Assembly (NCBI RefSeq): GCF_910591885.1
Contig: NC_063278.1
Coordinates: 8,653,501-8,717,500, forward strand
DNA: 64,000 nt
From: Bombus terrestris
Taxonomy: Eukaryota > Arthropoda > Insecta > Hymenoptera > Apidae
Direction: 5' to 3'
Part shown: one piece after another, positions 36,182 to 48,890 of the stretch
How positions within the stretch are numbered: position 1 is the stretch's first letter
Layout of the letters: every line of letters begins with the position of its first letter
Notes under the pieces: generated by a model
Seen by the model: the letters and a program-made list of their open reading frames with translations, nothing else
Told to the model about the DNA's origin: nothing
Database searches by the model: none
Translations under genes and position numbers: made by a program

Positions 36182-39100
36182 ATGAACACCAAAATAAACC
36201 ATGAATATGCTTCTAATTCATATAACGGAGGTATTTGTTTATTCGTTTTAAGTAACTGATATTATCATCTCCTGAATGTAGTAATATTAATAAAAATTAT
36301 ACATACTTTGTTAAGAACATAGTAAAGAAGAATTGAAAAACCGTCTGCTGGGCGTCCTTATGGCGTCTGCTAGAATGACGCTTGAAAAACAAATTTGATT
36401 TCCATATGTAAAAAAAATAAAAATTAATTTTTTCGTAGTATTTTAATATTTTGCAGTATTAAAAATGTAACAAATTTTTTATTATTTTTATAGAATAACA
36501 AAGTTAAGATTTAAGAATTTTTTCGAAGACCGTAATATGTCATAATGTTAATAAAGATTTATACATTTATTGTTCAATAAATATTCACATTTGACACGAT
36601 GAATAAAATGAAGATATATCACTGAAACTCCTTAATAAAGAATCGAAAATTCATTCCATAAGTTTATGTATTCTTTCACATTGCAAAATTTGTATAGTCA
36701 TATTTTAAATAATGAAAAATATAAGCTTATTAATTATTAACTATTAATTTTTTATTATATAAACTGGTTTGTTTTATTTACGAAATGAATATATATTAAT
36801 TTTTTCTAAAAACTTTTTAAAAGTATACCATTATAAAATCAATTAATTTTGCAATAATGACCATTTTAGGTATTATGGGAAATGATAGCCCAGGTGCATT
36901 ATTAGATATGCTTGCAGAAGTTGCATCTCAGACGTTACATTCAGAGAAAAAGCGTAGTAAATTATTACTACCAGCACAATGCAAGTCGAAAACAGATTAT
37001 GTAAAAAGAAAAACTCACGAATTAACCTTTAATGTGCCACAGCTTCTCTCTATGCCTGCATCACAATTAGTTAAACAATTTTCTATTTTCACAAGTGATG
37101 AATTAAAAAGGCAATACTCATATACATGTGCTCTTGTCATTGGATGTGTACAAAAATATACTAGTTTTGCAAGCGAAGGAAGAGCAAGAATGTCTATTAA
37201 AGCACATTTAGCAGAACATTTAGAATATTTAAAAACTAATAAAGAAGCGTGTAAGTAAACATAACATTTACACCTACTTACAAGGAAAGAAGTTATCTAT
37301 TAATTATAAAACATAAATTATATTTTATAGATAAAACTTTTACTGCAAAGTCAGTAAGTTACAAAAATTATAAAATTAGTCCTCAAAGTAAGAAAAGCAG
37401 ATTGCAACAATCAAGGAAACCGCAGGAAACATTAAATAAAGAAAATAAGAATGTTATTACAGAAAAATCAACAAATTACTTAAGAAATATTCTGTTAAAT
37501 GATTCTACTTTTAATGAGTTGGATAAAAAGAAAAATGTTGAAACAGTAGAAAATTCTAAAAAAATACATAATTCTGAACAGAAAGATATAGAAAGAATGG
37601 ATTTTAAAGTTCTTGGAGATCATAGTTATTTTGAACGCTTAAAAGATGAAATTCCTAGCAAGAAAGAAACATCACCATTTAACAATTCTCTTGAAAATGT
37701 GACAGATGAAAATGTAAGTAGTAAATATGAAATAAAAATATAACATGTGTAATTTTTAAATACAATTTTTTTCCTTATGTAGATTGTACTTATGGTTGTT
37801 GGTACTGACAGTGTTCATATGAAAGAATATCCACGTATTAATAAAAAATTGTCAGAAAAAATGAATCAAAAATCTGATACCGTTTATTTGCCAGGTAATT
37901 GTATAAAACATTTATAATACTTTAATGCATGTATCCGAAAACATTGAAATGTACAGATGGTGCAATAAACACAATTTTTTTACTTACTATAATACTTTAA
38001 TGCATCCTGTATGTGTGTCATATTATCGCGTGTCTTCTTTATATAATATAAATACATACTTTTATGTTTATTTTTCTTTATTTATATGTAATATAAATAT
38101 TTTGGTTTATTTCCAGAAATATCATGGTCAACTGAAAATGGTAACAAAAATACAGAAATTATAACTAGTAAACCCAAAGGGAAAGCAAAATTTATAGGTA
38201 CTAGTAAAGAGGAAAGAGAAATGGCATTAGCTTTTATGGATCGTATAAAGAAAAAGGGAAATCCAACTGGAAGTAATCTCGAATGTCGAATTTGTAATCC
38301 ACCACGAAGTTTCACAGCACCTACAACATTGGTGTCTCATTATCGCAGTCATGCTGGAATAAAACCATATGAGTGTCGTATATGTAGAGCAGTTTTTACG
38401 AGAAGACATAGCTTGAAATATCACATGTTAATTCATCAAAATCAAACGCGATTTACATGCGCTGATTGTGGAAAGAAATTTAGGCATCCATCACATTTCA
38501 GAGAACACAGACGTAGACACACTGGTGAAGCACCATTTGGATGTGATGATTGTGGACAACGGTAAGCAAAATGTGAAATACAATATATTAAAAATATTTA
38601 TAATATAACACCTTTTTATTAAAAAAGATATTTTTATATTAATCAGATTTAAAACAAGAAACACTTACAAACGTCATTTAAAAACAAGACATGGAAAAGT
38701 TCTAACAACTACTGGAGAGTTGCTGTATCTGTCAGAAGAAGATTTTCAAAAGGTTCGAACTAATAGAAAGAAAAAGAATAATACAAATAAAGATCACATG
38801 ATAGATGAGGGCATAATTGCAACAAAAACAATCATGCATTGTCAAAATGATAATGATCAATTACAAAATACTGCAACTGAGGAATATATTATAAATAATG
38901 ATACCACTGATAGTGATAAAAATTGGAAATCAAGTGATACAATACAAATTATTAAAAATTGTTTTGAAACTTACGAGGTGTGTTCAGAACCTCATTTAAA
39001 TAAGACTGAATCGATAGAGACTGAATTATCTATAAAAAATAGAGTTTTTAATAAAGACGAAAATAGTTTATCAGATGAATATGCAGATAAAGTAGAAGAT

Positions 39101-40075
39101 AAATTGCCACAGTTGCAAAGTGGTTCTTATATTAAGTTAGAAATAGTTAAAGATGGAAATAATCAAATCATATGTCATGATAATGTTGGTCAACCTGAAA
39201 TAATTTATCATAATATAAATGAAGCACCATCATATATTAAAGTAGAATATAGCAACTTAGTTAATGATTTAGAAAATGAGAATAGTATAGAATTTCAAGA
39301 AAATTTTAAATTCTCTGAAAATCAAATTAAGAATCCTATACAAATAATTAATGAAACTGAAAATTATTTTGATGAAGAATCCAATAATTCTGTAAGTGAA
39401 CAAACAAAATTAATGCAAGTAGATACCCATATTAAAACGAAGAACAAAGATAGCAATAAACATATAATACTTAGTCAAGAACATATCAAATATGAAAAAG
39501 AAAATAGTGATATTACTACTCTTAATTGCAAACCTTTTCAAGAACTGGAGACCCATGAGATTGTTTCAGAAGACTTAATAGATTTAAATACATTGCAAGG
39601 AATTAATCAAATTACTAATAAAACAATATCAATTACGGATACCTTAGCGAACCAAAATGAAGATTATTTATTACAAGAAGATAAAAAATTAGGCAATTAT
39701 CAAACAGTTATAACAAATTTGATAAAGAATCGAGTGATTGCATCTCCAAATTATGTTTTTGAAAAAGATCAAAAGTTATTAAACCAAGTTGAGCAACGCT
39801 TATATATTCATAATGAACCTTTAACTAGTATAATAGTACAAAATAAATGCATTAATATATTTCCACAAACTCAATCAAAAACACAATTAAATAAAAGTAA
39901 AAAATTTACACTCTTGAATAAACACATGCAAGCTATTAATGTAAAGCAAAATGAAAATCAAAATACAATTTTATTGTTGACCGATAATATGTTACAAAAT
40001 AATATCCTTAAAATCGATCAAAATAATACTGCTGATACTGAAATTAAAGAACAGATATTTGAGAAAAGTAAGTAA
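36182..40075 (+). CDS. C2H2 zinc-finger protein with four fingers
   Basis: Probable DNA-binding nuclear protein; I do not recognise the orthologue. Six exons: 36182-36230, 36870-37250, 37331-37713, 37783-37894, 38117-38561, 38647-40075; phases fit, 932 residues. Exon 1 (MNTKINHEYASNSYNGG) joins exon 2 in phase 1 and is preferred over an ATG inside the intron at 36857. Seen: an N-terminal conserved-looking helix (SPGALLDMLAEVASQTLHSE) and a PQLLSMPASQLVKQF segment; four consecutive fingers at about residues 364-480, beginning LECRICNPP, YECRICRAVF, FTCADCGKKF and FGCDDCGQRF, the third and fourth linked by HTGEAPF; then a long acidic Asn-rich tail of about 450 residues. The reading frame ends in AAAAGTAAGTAAG, a strong splice donor overlapping the stop, so an alternative last exon at 40518 is possible. 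Confidence 0.85.
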
Positions 40076-42102
40076 GCATTAAAAGTTTTTTTAATTTTTT
40101 TGAATCAGGCATTCGCATTAAAAAAGATATAATTTTAAGATAAATTCCCTATTTCTATAGATACAGTTTTAATAAAAATGCACTTGTAGTATAAATAATA
40201 CTACAATAACGTTTTGAATTTTTGTATATGTAAATATTGTTAGAAGAAGTGTAGATTTAATAATTTTTTATTATTTGAAGAAAGAAAGTTTAATATGTAT
40301 AATAATAATTCTTCAAAAAAGAATGCATTTAATAAAATATTTTTAGATGATTTCGATCATACAAAATACACAGTATTAGCATAGCTTTGATATATAATAA
40401 AGGTTAAAAATTGAGTAAAAATGCATTTATATATATACATACACATATATTGTTTTCAAGTGACATAAAATTATTTCTAAAACTGTTCAACCTATAATTT
40501 CTGGAAACAAATTACAGATGTCACAAAGTTTTTATTAGGCATTCCAGATGTTAAAGTTGAAAAAATAGCGTTTATTAAATTTTCTATAACAATTTTTTAT
40601 GTATATATTAACAAATCAATTATATAAAAGTTATTATTAATTTACTTCCTACAATAGAAATATAGATACTTAATAATAATTATATTTGTTTGTGTGCCAA
40701 ATATTGGAAAATGTAGTACAAATTCATAATTTGCTTAGCCAAACAGAAATTTTTGATATCACTGGTGGTTGTTTTCTAAGTTCTCATATATCTTGCTTAA
40801 ATGAATTACAAAAATATTGTTTATTGTATTTTATATTTATTTTAAGCAATTTATGGAGAATGTATTACCTGTTTCTATTTGTAGCACACTTTCTTCTTTT
40901 ATACATATAGATCATATTTTTATCGCAAAATGTACAACATTTATAAACAGCAAATAATCATTCATTGTGCTATCTTTTTTAATATTTTGAAATACTTATA
41001 TCTCTTCAAATATAGCTCAAAAATGTCTTCCATAAAAATTTAAGGTTTTCTTGATATTATACATATTCTCAACGTTTTCTTGTAAAAGTATATAAGCAAT
41101 TTATTATTATTATCTTGCAAATATTAATGTTCAAGGAATAATATAATATGTTGAATATATTTTCTAGAAATAGTTGAGTAATTTATATTGCAGTGTTTTA
41201 TTACAAAAAAACAAATTCTAAAAACTCAAATTATTATACGTAGGTGACTTTTAAAAATTTTCTTTCACTCAAAACAGTGATTATAAATATCAGTGAATAA
41301 AAATAATAGTGAAATTAACATGGATAAATAACAAATTCGGGTTTTCTACTGCTTGAAGCTTAATATTGAAAATTTGCACAAAAATTCGTATATTTTTTCT
41401 AAAGATAAAGTACAACTAAAACTTTTTAATGAAAATATATTTTAATGTAAAGTTTCAAAAATAAAAATGTGAGTGTCTTAAGGTATATGAATAAGACAGA
41501 AGCATTTTCTGTATCTCTGTAGAAACATGTAAACAAATAAATTGATTAAATATTATATAAAACATAAAAGGAAAGAAGTAAAACATTATTTTCGCAAAAA
41601 TTTATATATTATGAAATATAATGTGCCTTGTAGGTATGATAAAGTTGGTTATTAATAGTATATTATAAATACAATAATAATTACATAAAAAATATTCATA
41701 CATATACTTTGTACTAATTTTTTATTATCATTTGTAATAAACGTTAAAGGCTTATAACAATGTTAATATAAAAAGTAATTTTAGTTATATATTGTATTTT
41801 TATACTCATTTTGTACTTAAAACAATAAAATGTTTAAAAGATATTTGATAATATAATTATGAGCAAAATATACATTTTCTCAAAATATATTGTATAGTGG
41901 TGTGTAATTCTCAGCTTTTTATAGTTTCGAATATTTTTGTAATTCCCAATTTTTTATATCTATAGAAACTTGACAACAGCAATAAAGGAAGAAGAGTAAT
42001 ACAAATGTATTATACCATGTATCTGTAATGAAACATGCAAAAATTTAAAGTAAACAACTTTGTGAACTACACAAAAATTATATAATACATATTTGTTCAC
42101 TT
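40076..42102. other. Convergent intergenic region after the C2H2 gene
   Basis: About 2 kb, AT-rich, between two gene 3' ends. It may contain an alternative terminal exon of the zinc-finger gene at about 40518-40630. The 74-codon ORF at 40686-40910 shows no similarity I recognise. Confidence 0.55.
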
Positions 42103-43949
42103 TTATTTGAAATAATAAAGTTGTAAATAAGTTGTAAAATATAATAAAATAGTACCATGTAATATTCTGGAGATGTAAATATTTCCAATTTCTTCTCCAA
42201 CAAAAAAGTAAAAATTAGATATTACAGACATTGCTAATAGAGGACTTGTTAAGATGCAATGAAATCGTCTCGCATTTGTTTCTGACAGATATCTTTTTCG
42301 TATATTTAAAAAATATTTGTTTTCACCAGTTAATTTGATTAAACTTTCAATATTTAATCCTACAAAATTTAGAAATGCCCAAATAAAAATGTTTATCTGC
42401 ATCCCATGCCATAAAAAAACGAATGTGAAACATAAAAACGAGGCGAGTAATTTGTTAAAATTTGATTTCAACGAAGGTACATAAATATATCTGAAAAATG
42501 TTTTGTTTTGAAAATTTTCGTTATAATTACATATTTATATATTTCAATCATACCTAATAAGAAACTTGTATAAGCCTTGATCAAAATATTTCCACATGTC
42601 AGAATACAAATGAATTCTTGCTACACATTTAGGTTGAGGGGGAGCTTTTACATTATCTATTGCACATAAAGTGTGATTGAGTCCATATACTACGACATAC
42701 TTAATTAAAAAAAATTGCCCCATACAATATCCTAATCCATATAAAGCCCATGGATTTAAATCCTGAACAACCTGTTTTTATGAAAAGAAATAGATAGATT
42801 TTCAGTGAAAAATACTATATGTAGAAAAATAACTTTACCTCTGGATGATATTGTATTGCATTAAAATAAAGAAAATGCAAAAAAAAGTTAGCGAACAGTA
42901 TCCAGAAAATGTATCTAATCACATTAAAAAGAAAATTTCCAAGATTTGCAGGTCTCAAAAATTGAAATGATCCTTTTACCTGTAAGAATGTAAAAACGTA
43001 TTTCTCATTTGTTCTCAATAATTAAAAACAAACACGATTTTAATAAAATATGATACATACAGAATTAATGAATTCTTGATATAAAACTAGTGGTCCTAAG
43101 GATAATGTAGGCAAATATAAACAATATGCCAATTTGTATAAAAGATTCTGTACAAAAAAGAGTATATAATCACATTTATTTTCTAAATGTGATTTTATAT
43201 TATCCATACTGTAGCTAATGCTTCTTAGTTGAACCCAACATAATATATGAGTTAAAATGTAGTGTTCTTCATCATTTAATTTAAATATATTTTGGAAGGA
43301 ACCATCCGGAATTTTAAGAAAATGTATTATAAATAAAAATAATATATTTATCATCCATATAGTAGATTTGCCACGTTTATATGTTAAAATATAGAGTATA
43401 CTTGGATGTACTAATGCACATAACATACTGAAGGTTCCAATACAATAATACAAAAATAATAAAGATATAAGGATGTACCAACAACACAATAGCTGCAGAA
43501 ACATATAACATTGTTAGTGAAATACTTAGAGAAAAATAACAAAATATAGAATAATACTAAATTGTCACACCATAGAATTTGATATAATCTTTATAAAATG
43601 ACTGATAAAGTGATGAAGAAATAACCAAGGTATTAATTTTATCATCAATGGTATCCATATTCTCCATTCTTCGTCAGAAACATCTTGTTCCCTTCCAATC
43701 CATGTCCATCCTGGTGCAAAATCACCATACAAATCATCATAATTAGTAAAATCTAAAAGTTATGTACATAATTTGAAATATAGATATACATTTATAACAG
43801 GTAGACATAAAATAAATGCTTAAATTCTTACAAGAATTAATTAAAAATACTTTATAAATGGAATATAATACTGCACCAGTCCACAGAAGAAAATATAAGA
43901 AACTTTCATATTTATATAATTTAATAATCTTGTCCGTTGCCGAAGTCAT
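42103..43949 (-). CDS. rasp: Hedgehog acyltransferase (rasp / HHAT), MBOAT family
   Basis: Multipass ER membrane O-acyltransferase-family enzyme that palmitoylates the N-terminal cysteine of Hedgehog and, in insects, EGF-receptor ligands such as Spitz. Six exons: 43949-43832, 43752-43571, 43492-43061, 42979-42839, 42771-42554, 42490-42103; 492 residues, against 493 in human HHAT. Seen: many hydrophobic segments; DFAPGWTWIGREQDVSD, the conserved N-terminal HHAT block; YCLYLPTLSLGPLVLYQEF; MWKYFDQGLYKFLIRYIYVP with the conserved Asp near residue 355; and FVFLWHGM with the MBOAT histidine near residue 392. Both expected catalytic residues are present. It is in tandem with APEX1 on the same strand. 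Confidence 0.95.
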
Positions 43950-44407
43950 TTCAAATTATAATTAAATTTATCGGTTCGTTTTTGTTACAATTATTGCTTT
44001 TATTTTTCAATCATTGGTAGTAAATACTAAATACAAATGGTAGTAAATACTAGAGGTAAAACATATCAAGTTTTACACCTGAGATTAGGTTAGACCTCAA
44101 AAGTATCATTTATGTTAGGTTAATAATAAAATTATATTAATTCAATATATTAAATACTATTTAGAAATGTATCTTACAAAGTGCAGAGAAAAATAAAAGG
44201 ATTCAGATATCCATTATCTGCAAATATTTATTTCTATTTAAAAAATCAGATTTTATATTATCACTGTAATAATAAATATGAAATGATATTTTTCAAATAA
44301 AATTTTATTTTTAGAACACGAAATAAATAGATTAATACAACGAACTTAGTAAATTACTTGAACACATAGTATAAGTATAAAATATGCATTCAGTTATACA
44401 CATTTAA
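43950..44407. other. Spacer between HHAT start and APEX1 stop
   Basis: About 460 bp; HHAT promoter and APEX1 3' untranslated sequence are expected here. Nothing else seen. Confidence 0.6.
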
Positions 44408-46002
44408 TCATATGTTAATGTAAAGTACAATAGGACAATGATCACTGCCATACACTTTATCCCTTATAACATTGTCACAAACATTATCCTTAATTTGTTC
44501 TGACACCAAAAAATAGTCTAGTCTCCTATATAAAAGATTATAAAATATAATATGAAGATTATATTTTTAATATTTAAATTCATAATAAACAAATTTTTTA
44601 TACTCACCATCCTATATTTTTACTACGTGCATTAGCAAAATATGACCAAAATGTGTATGCACCTTCCTTATTAGGATATAAAGCTCTAAAAGTATCCACA
44701 AATCCTGCATCTAAGAAATCTGTCATACCACTTCTTTCCTCTTGTGTAAATCCAGCATTTTTTTTATTTGTGTCTGGATTTTTGAGATCTAAACAAATTA
44801 TAAAATTAGTTTTTATAATTTCATTAATTTTAAAAAATTAGGAAGGAATGATTTAATTAATAAAAAGAATTCTACCTATTTTTTGATGAGCAACATTCAT
44901 ATCACCACAAATAATAACAGGTTTCTTTTCATCCAGATTCTTTACATAAGCTTTAAAAGCTTCATTCCACTTTAATCTTTTTGGCAATGTTATTAATTTT
45001 TGACCAGCATTAGGAACATCTATATATAGTTACAAAATTTAGTACATAATATCCACAGATTTATATCCATATAAAGTCCGAATAACTTACAAACATTAAT
45101 TAAGTAGAAATTTGAATATTCTGCAGTAATTAATCTCCCTTCACTATCAAATTCAACATTATCTAAACCATATTTTATATCAATTGGTTTTTCTTTTGTG
45201 TATAATGCAACACCACAATATCCAGGTTTTTTACCTATTTATAACATATATATAATTTGTTATTTTATAAATAAAAATGTATAATAGATTATAGAAAAGA
45301 TCCTTACTCTCAAGAAAATAATAATGATATCCATTTAATTTAACTTCTTCAGGTAACTTATTTTTATCACATTTGGTCTCTTGTAATGCAATTATGTCTG
45401 CATCTTCTTTCAACATATATTCCATTCCATTTTTCTAAATCAATATAATATTAAACTGACATAAAATTTCATTAAAAGCTACAGAATATAATAAAATTGT
45501 TACCATACTTTAATGACCGCTCTTATGCCAGAAACATTCCAACTGGAAATTTTTAAATTATATTTGTTTCCTTTTGCATTTAACTTTGAACAACCAAAAT
45601 CAATTTCATTTAAATTTGTATCTATTCTATTCAAAACTGATTTTTTGTCTGTTTTGAAACGCTTTGCAGTAGGTTCTTCGTTATCATCTATACTATGTTT
45701 AGACTTTTTCTTTGTTGCTTCTGATTTTACTTTATTCTTTTTTTCGCTTTTAATTCCCATAGAATTTTCCTGGTTCAAAATAAAAGCAAAGTAAATATTT
45801 CTTTCATAAATTGCTCAATATTTTGCAGTAACATATTCTATAACTGAATTACATAAAACATTTTGAACAAAGTGTTGCAATTACATTTATAAAAATATAT
45901 ATCCTAACACAAAATTATTGTTTTATTATACTGATAAAAATATTTAAAATATGATTTATTTAATTGTCTAACCTTTGGAGCTCGAGTTTGTTTTGGAGGC
46001 AT
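44408..46002 (-). CDS. APEX1: AP endonuclease (APEX1 / Rrp1), class II
   Basis: Base-excision-repair enzyme cutting DNA 5' to abasic sites. Seven exons: 46002-45973, 45769-45509, 45434-45308, 45234-45091, 45019-44876, 44788-44608, 44525-44408; 334 residues, against 318 in human. Seen: a Lys-rich N-terminal extension (KSEKKNKVK, KRFKTDKK) serving as a likely nuclear localisation signal; the exonuclease III fold with KISSWNVSGIRA, ALQETKCD (metal-binding Glu), KKPGYCGVALYTK, YVPNAGQKL, IICGDMNVAH (catalytic Asp and Asn), RLDYFLVS and YGSDHCPIVL (catalytic His). All catalytic residues are intact. The Drosophila Rrp1 N-terminal extension is much longer; this one resembles the vertebrate arrangement. 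The first exon encodes only MPPKQTRAPK. Confidence 0.95.
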
Positions 46003-47105
46003 GTTGATTACGCTGTTACACAGAAATCGCTAAAAAATTATTAATATTATGATATCAACAATATCGAAATAACTTTTTTTATTCTATTTTACTATGTCAT
46101 AAATGTTTGATCTATTTTGATATATCTAAAACATATAAACGGTATAACACACAAAGAGTAGTACGTTACCGGCACGATCCTGAAGGAATTTTGAAAACTG
46201 CGCGATATCATGAATTTAATCCAATTGACTGTTTAACACATACATAAACTAAAAGAGAAGATTTACATAAAGACAGACAACGTATTTAAGAAGATAAATT
46301 ATTAATTCTTAAATTAAATATCTTGCATATATTTTTTTTATATTATAAATTTTTTAATTACCATAATTGAATTTATAGATAGAGTAAATTTATAGATAGA
46401 GTATTAAAATTTATATTTAATTTGAAACTTAGAAATTTATAAAATGATAAGATACATATTTAAAACAAATGTATAACAAATGTGATACCTGGTAATACGA
46501 AATTTCAATGTAAAGTAATAGTAATAGCAGATAATAGTAGAGAGGAATTTTCTCTATGATAATAATATATAGCTACATAAATTTATTTCTGAAAAAAAAA
46601 TATATTTACTGAAAAAATTATTATGTGATCTTAAATTTAATACAAATTTCTATAAATTTAAATAATATCAAATAATTTACTATTTATTTCTTTTTCAGCA
46701 TAATACACACTATTTACATCGAAAGATAGCGAAAATGATATATATTTCTTGATTTTAAAAAATGTTCATTTCGTAATTTTTATGTATAATTTAATATGTA
46801 TATATAATTTGCATTGATGATATTTTTTCCAAGGAGCTTAGTTAAAGGAGATATACTTAAATTGGTACGAGAGTTTAAAGTATTCTAACTTTAAACATCA
46901 GTAACTTTATAATTCATTTGATGTAATCTTAATTTCCTTCTTAACGACTATATGAGAGCTTATAGGTATTAATAGGTGGGCCTAGACTCTAGTTTGCATG
47001 CCAAAGCATCGATAGATGTGAAAACTGTGGCTGGTGCCTGTGTGGTCAATTGGCCATACCTGGCCATACAAGCTATGGTCTGTTTAAGGTTTCGTCACAC
47101 GATCA

Positions 47106-47113
47106 TATAAATA
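47106..47113 (+). promoter_or_regulatory. TATA-box-like element
   Basis: TATAAATA within the less AT-rich island, 102 bp ahead of the small ORF at 47215. The surrounding sequence is not generally TA-rich, which makes the match more meaningful than elsewhere in this window. Confidence 0.45.
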
Positions 47114-47214
47114 GATCTCTATCACGTTTCGGCATTCGCTAGGGTAAACCGTCCGAATATTGAGTCTTAAAAAATCAACATAGAAGATCAACAAAGTTTA
47201 CGAGACAGACAGAG

Positions 47215-47301
47215 ATGAGTAAAGTACCTGTGTTATGTGTAATATTCATAGCATGTCACGCATGCGCAGAACGAGAACGAGAACCTTGTTCTCCATGTTA
47301 A
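47215..47301 (+). CDS. Candidate micro-ORF encoding a secreted-peptide-like product
   Basis: ATG to TAA, 28 codons. Residues 1-18 (MSKVPVLCVIFIACHACA) read like a short signal peptide with a small-residue cleavage site; the remaining ten residues are EREREPCSPC, charged and with two cysteines. A TATA box lies 102 bp upstream. It matches nothing I know. A weak donor (AT|GTTAAT) near its end would permit a further exon. Chance occurrence is quite possible for so short an ORF. Confidence 0.25.
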   Translation: MSKVPVLCVIFIACHACAEREREPCSPC

Positions 47302-47648
47302 TTTTTCATAAATAGTCACAGCTTAATTTTCGGACAGTTTTCCCTAGGTTTCGGCAGGTTTCAGTATATAAGTGTAGTGCCTTTTATATGACTGTGGTCG
47401 TGGGTTCTGTGTTATACTTGTGTGTCTTATCCCTGTAAAAAAAAATTCCAGCACAGGGGAAGAGGGAAGGAATCACACTTGAGACAGACGAAATATCTAC
47501 CTCTCTATTGATCTTTCTGACACAGATTTGCTTATGCTAAGCTCGTATGATATTAATGTTAATAAACTTAAGTGATTATGTGTACCTGTGTGTACCTACA
47601 ACGATCGCAAGAAGAGAGAAGTAGAACGAATACATCATCAAATTAAAT

Positions 47649-48146
47649 ATGTTTAGTAATAAAAAGAACAATTTACCACCGAGACCTCATATTCCGGATT
47701 CTGAACATATATTAGAAGATCTTAATAATGCTCCTATAGATGACATAGCATTTAAAATAATTAATAAAGGTATTATTTACTTCGTTACTTTACTATAAAT
47801 AACTGTAATAAGAATATTAAACTAATGTTTCAAGCCATAACTTCATTGTTTGCTTAATTATATATGTTTACTTCTTATAATAATTCTGTGTCATTATTTA
47901 TTAATATTGATCTATACGAAAATAAAAATTTTGTTCCCAGATAAAGCTTTTGAAGAACATTCAATAAACACAAATACTTCTGATACCTATCAGAAGGTAA
48001 AGATGTATTTAAGTATAAAACAACAGTTAAAATATTTGGAAACTACCCTTGCAGAAAGAGAACAACAGCTGAAAGCTGATAACGAAGAAATAAGAAAACT
48101 TGCAGACAATATTAAAAAACAAGCACAAGCTGCATTAATAACATAA
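47649..48146 (+). CDS. UPF0449 family protein (C19orf25-like)
   Basis: Short protein of unknown function. Two exons, 47649-47769 and 47941-48146, phase 1, 108 residues. Seen: an N-terminal LPPRPHIPDSEHILEDLNNAP block corresponding to the LPTRPxPPTVEQILEDV motif of human C19orf25, then an ID-D-FKI stretch and a C-terminal coiled coil (KYLETTLAEREQQLKADNEEIRKL). No membrane segment or signal peptide. The ATG at 47649 is the only start compatible with the conserved block. Confidence 0.85.
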
Positions 48147-48396
48147 ATTTTTTATATTTATAAATTCTACTGAAATCAACTGATTAATCCTTCATATGAA
48201 AAAAATGTAAATATATAATTATTATCAATTTCATATTGTTTTAATTATTAATGTCATGTACTAAAAATTAGCTAATTATGCAAAATAATACTTATCATAA
48301 TACATATATTTATATTTTAATTTATACATGTGCATGTAGATATTTTTATATAATATATTAATACCCCTTAACTTTTTATAAAAATAAATATTATAC

Positions 48397-48457
<61 letters not shown>

Positions 48458-48890
48458 AAAATATATATTTGAATAATTTGATACATATAATTAATTGTGA
48501 CTTTTCTTAAATTAATCTTAATTGTAAATCTTTACATATTCTACATGATATAAACCATTATAATAGTTATAGACAGTTCATAGGCACTACTGTTACAATA
48601 GTAAATATCATTAATTAAACTTTATTTAAGTTTATGATATTTATACTTTGTAAATATTTGAACATGTACTTCAGAATATGAAATAATAAATTAATTTCAA
48701 TTTTTTAAATGTATTTTGTTTTTCTTTATTATATATCTGGATTTTCTATTATATCCATGATATGAACTTCGTTGTTCTTATACTCAAATATAGTAAAAAA
48801 GTCAGATAGTAGAATAATGGATATTAATATGATTATCTTTACAAATCTTTTAATAAATACTGTTGTGCATTCATTCGATCATTAATATTG
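48147..48890. other. Convergent spacer between UPF0449 gene and TMEM268
   Basis: About 740 bp holding both 3' untranslated regions and a (TA)n run at 48400-48453. No gene seen. Confidence 0.6.
48400..48453. repeat. (TA)27 microsatellite
   Basis: Uninterrupted TA run of about 54 bp between two convergent genes. Confidence 0.95.

Larger units (their letters stand above)
46003..47648. other. Divergent intergenic region APEX1 / UPF0449 with a less AT-rich island
   Basis: AT-rich to about 46950, then a less AT-rich island at 46960-47560 containing TATAAATA (47106-47113), a 28-codon ORF (47215-47301), CGCATGCG (47259-47266) and TATATAAG (47365-47372). It may be the UPF0449 promoter, a separate small gene or a relic of an inserted element. 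Confidence 0.5.

Noticed and set aside
36857..36869. ATG at 36857 as the start of the C2H2 protein
   Set aside because: It lies inside an intron ending CCATTTTAG at 36869; exon 36182-36230 joins at 36870 in phase and gives a better start.
45513..45794. Plus-strand 93-codon ORF over APEX1 exon 2
   Set aside because: Antisense shadow of the Lys-rich APEX1 N-terminus.
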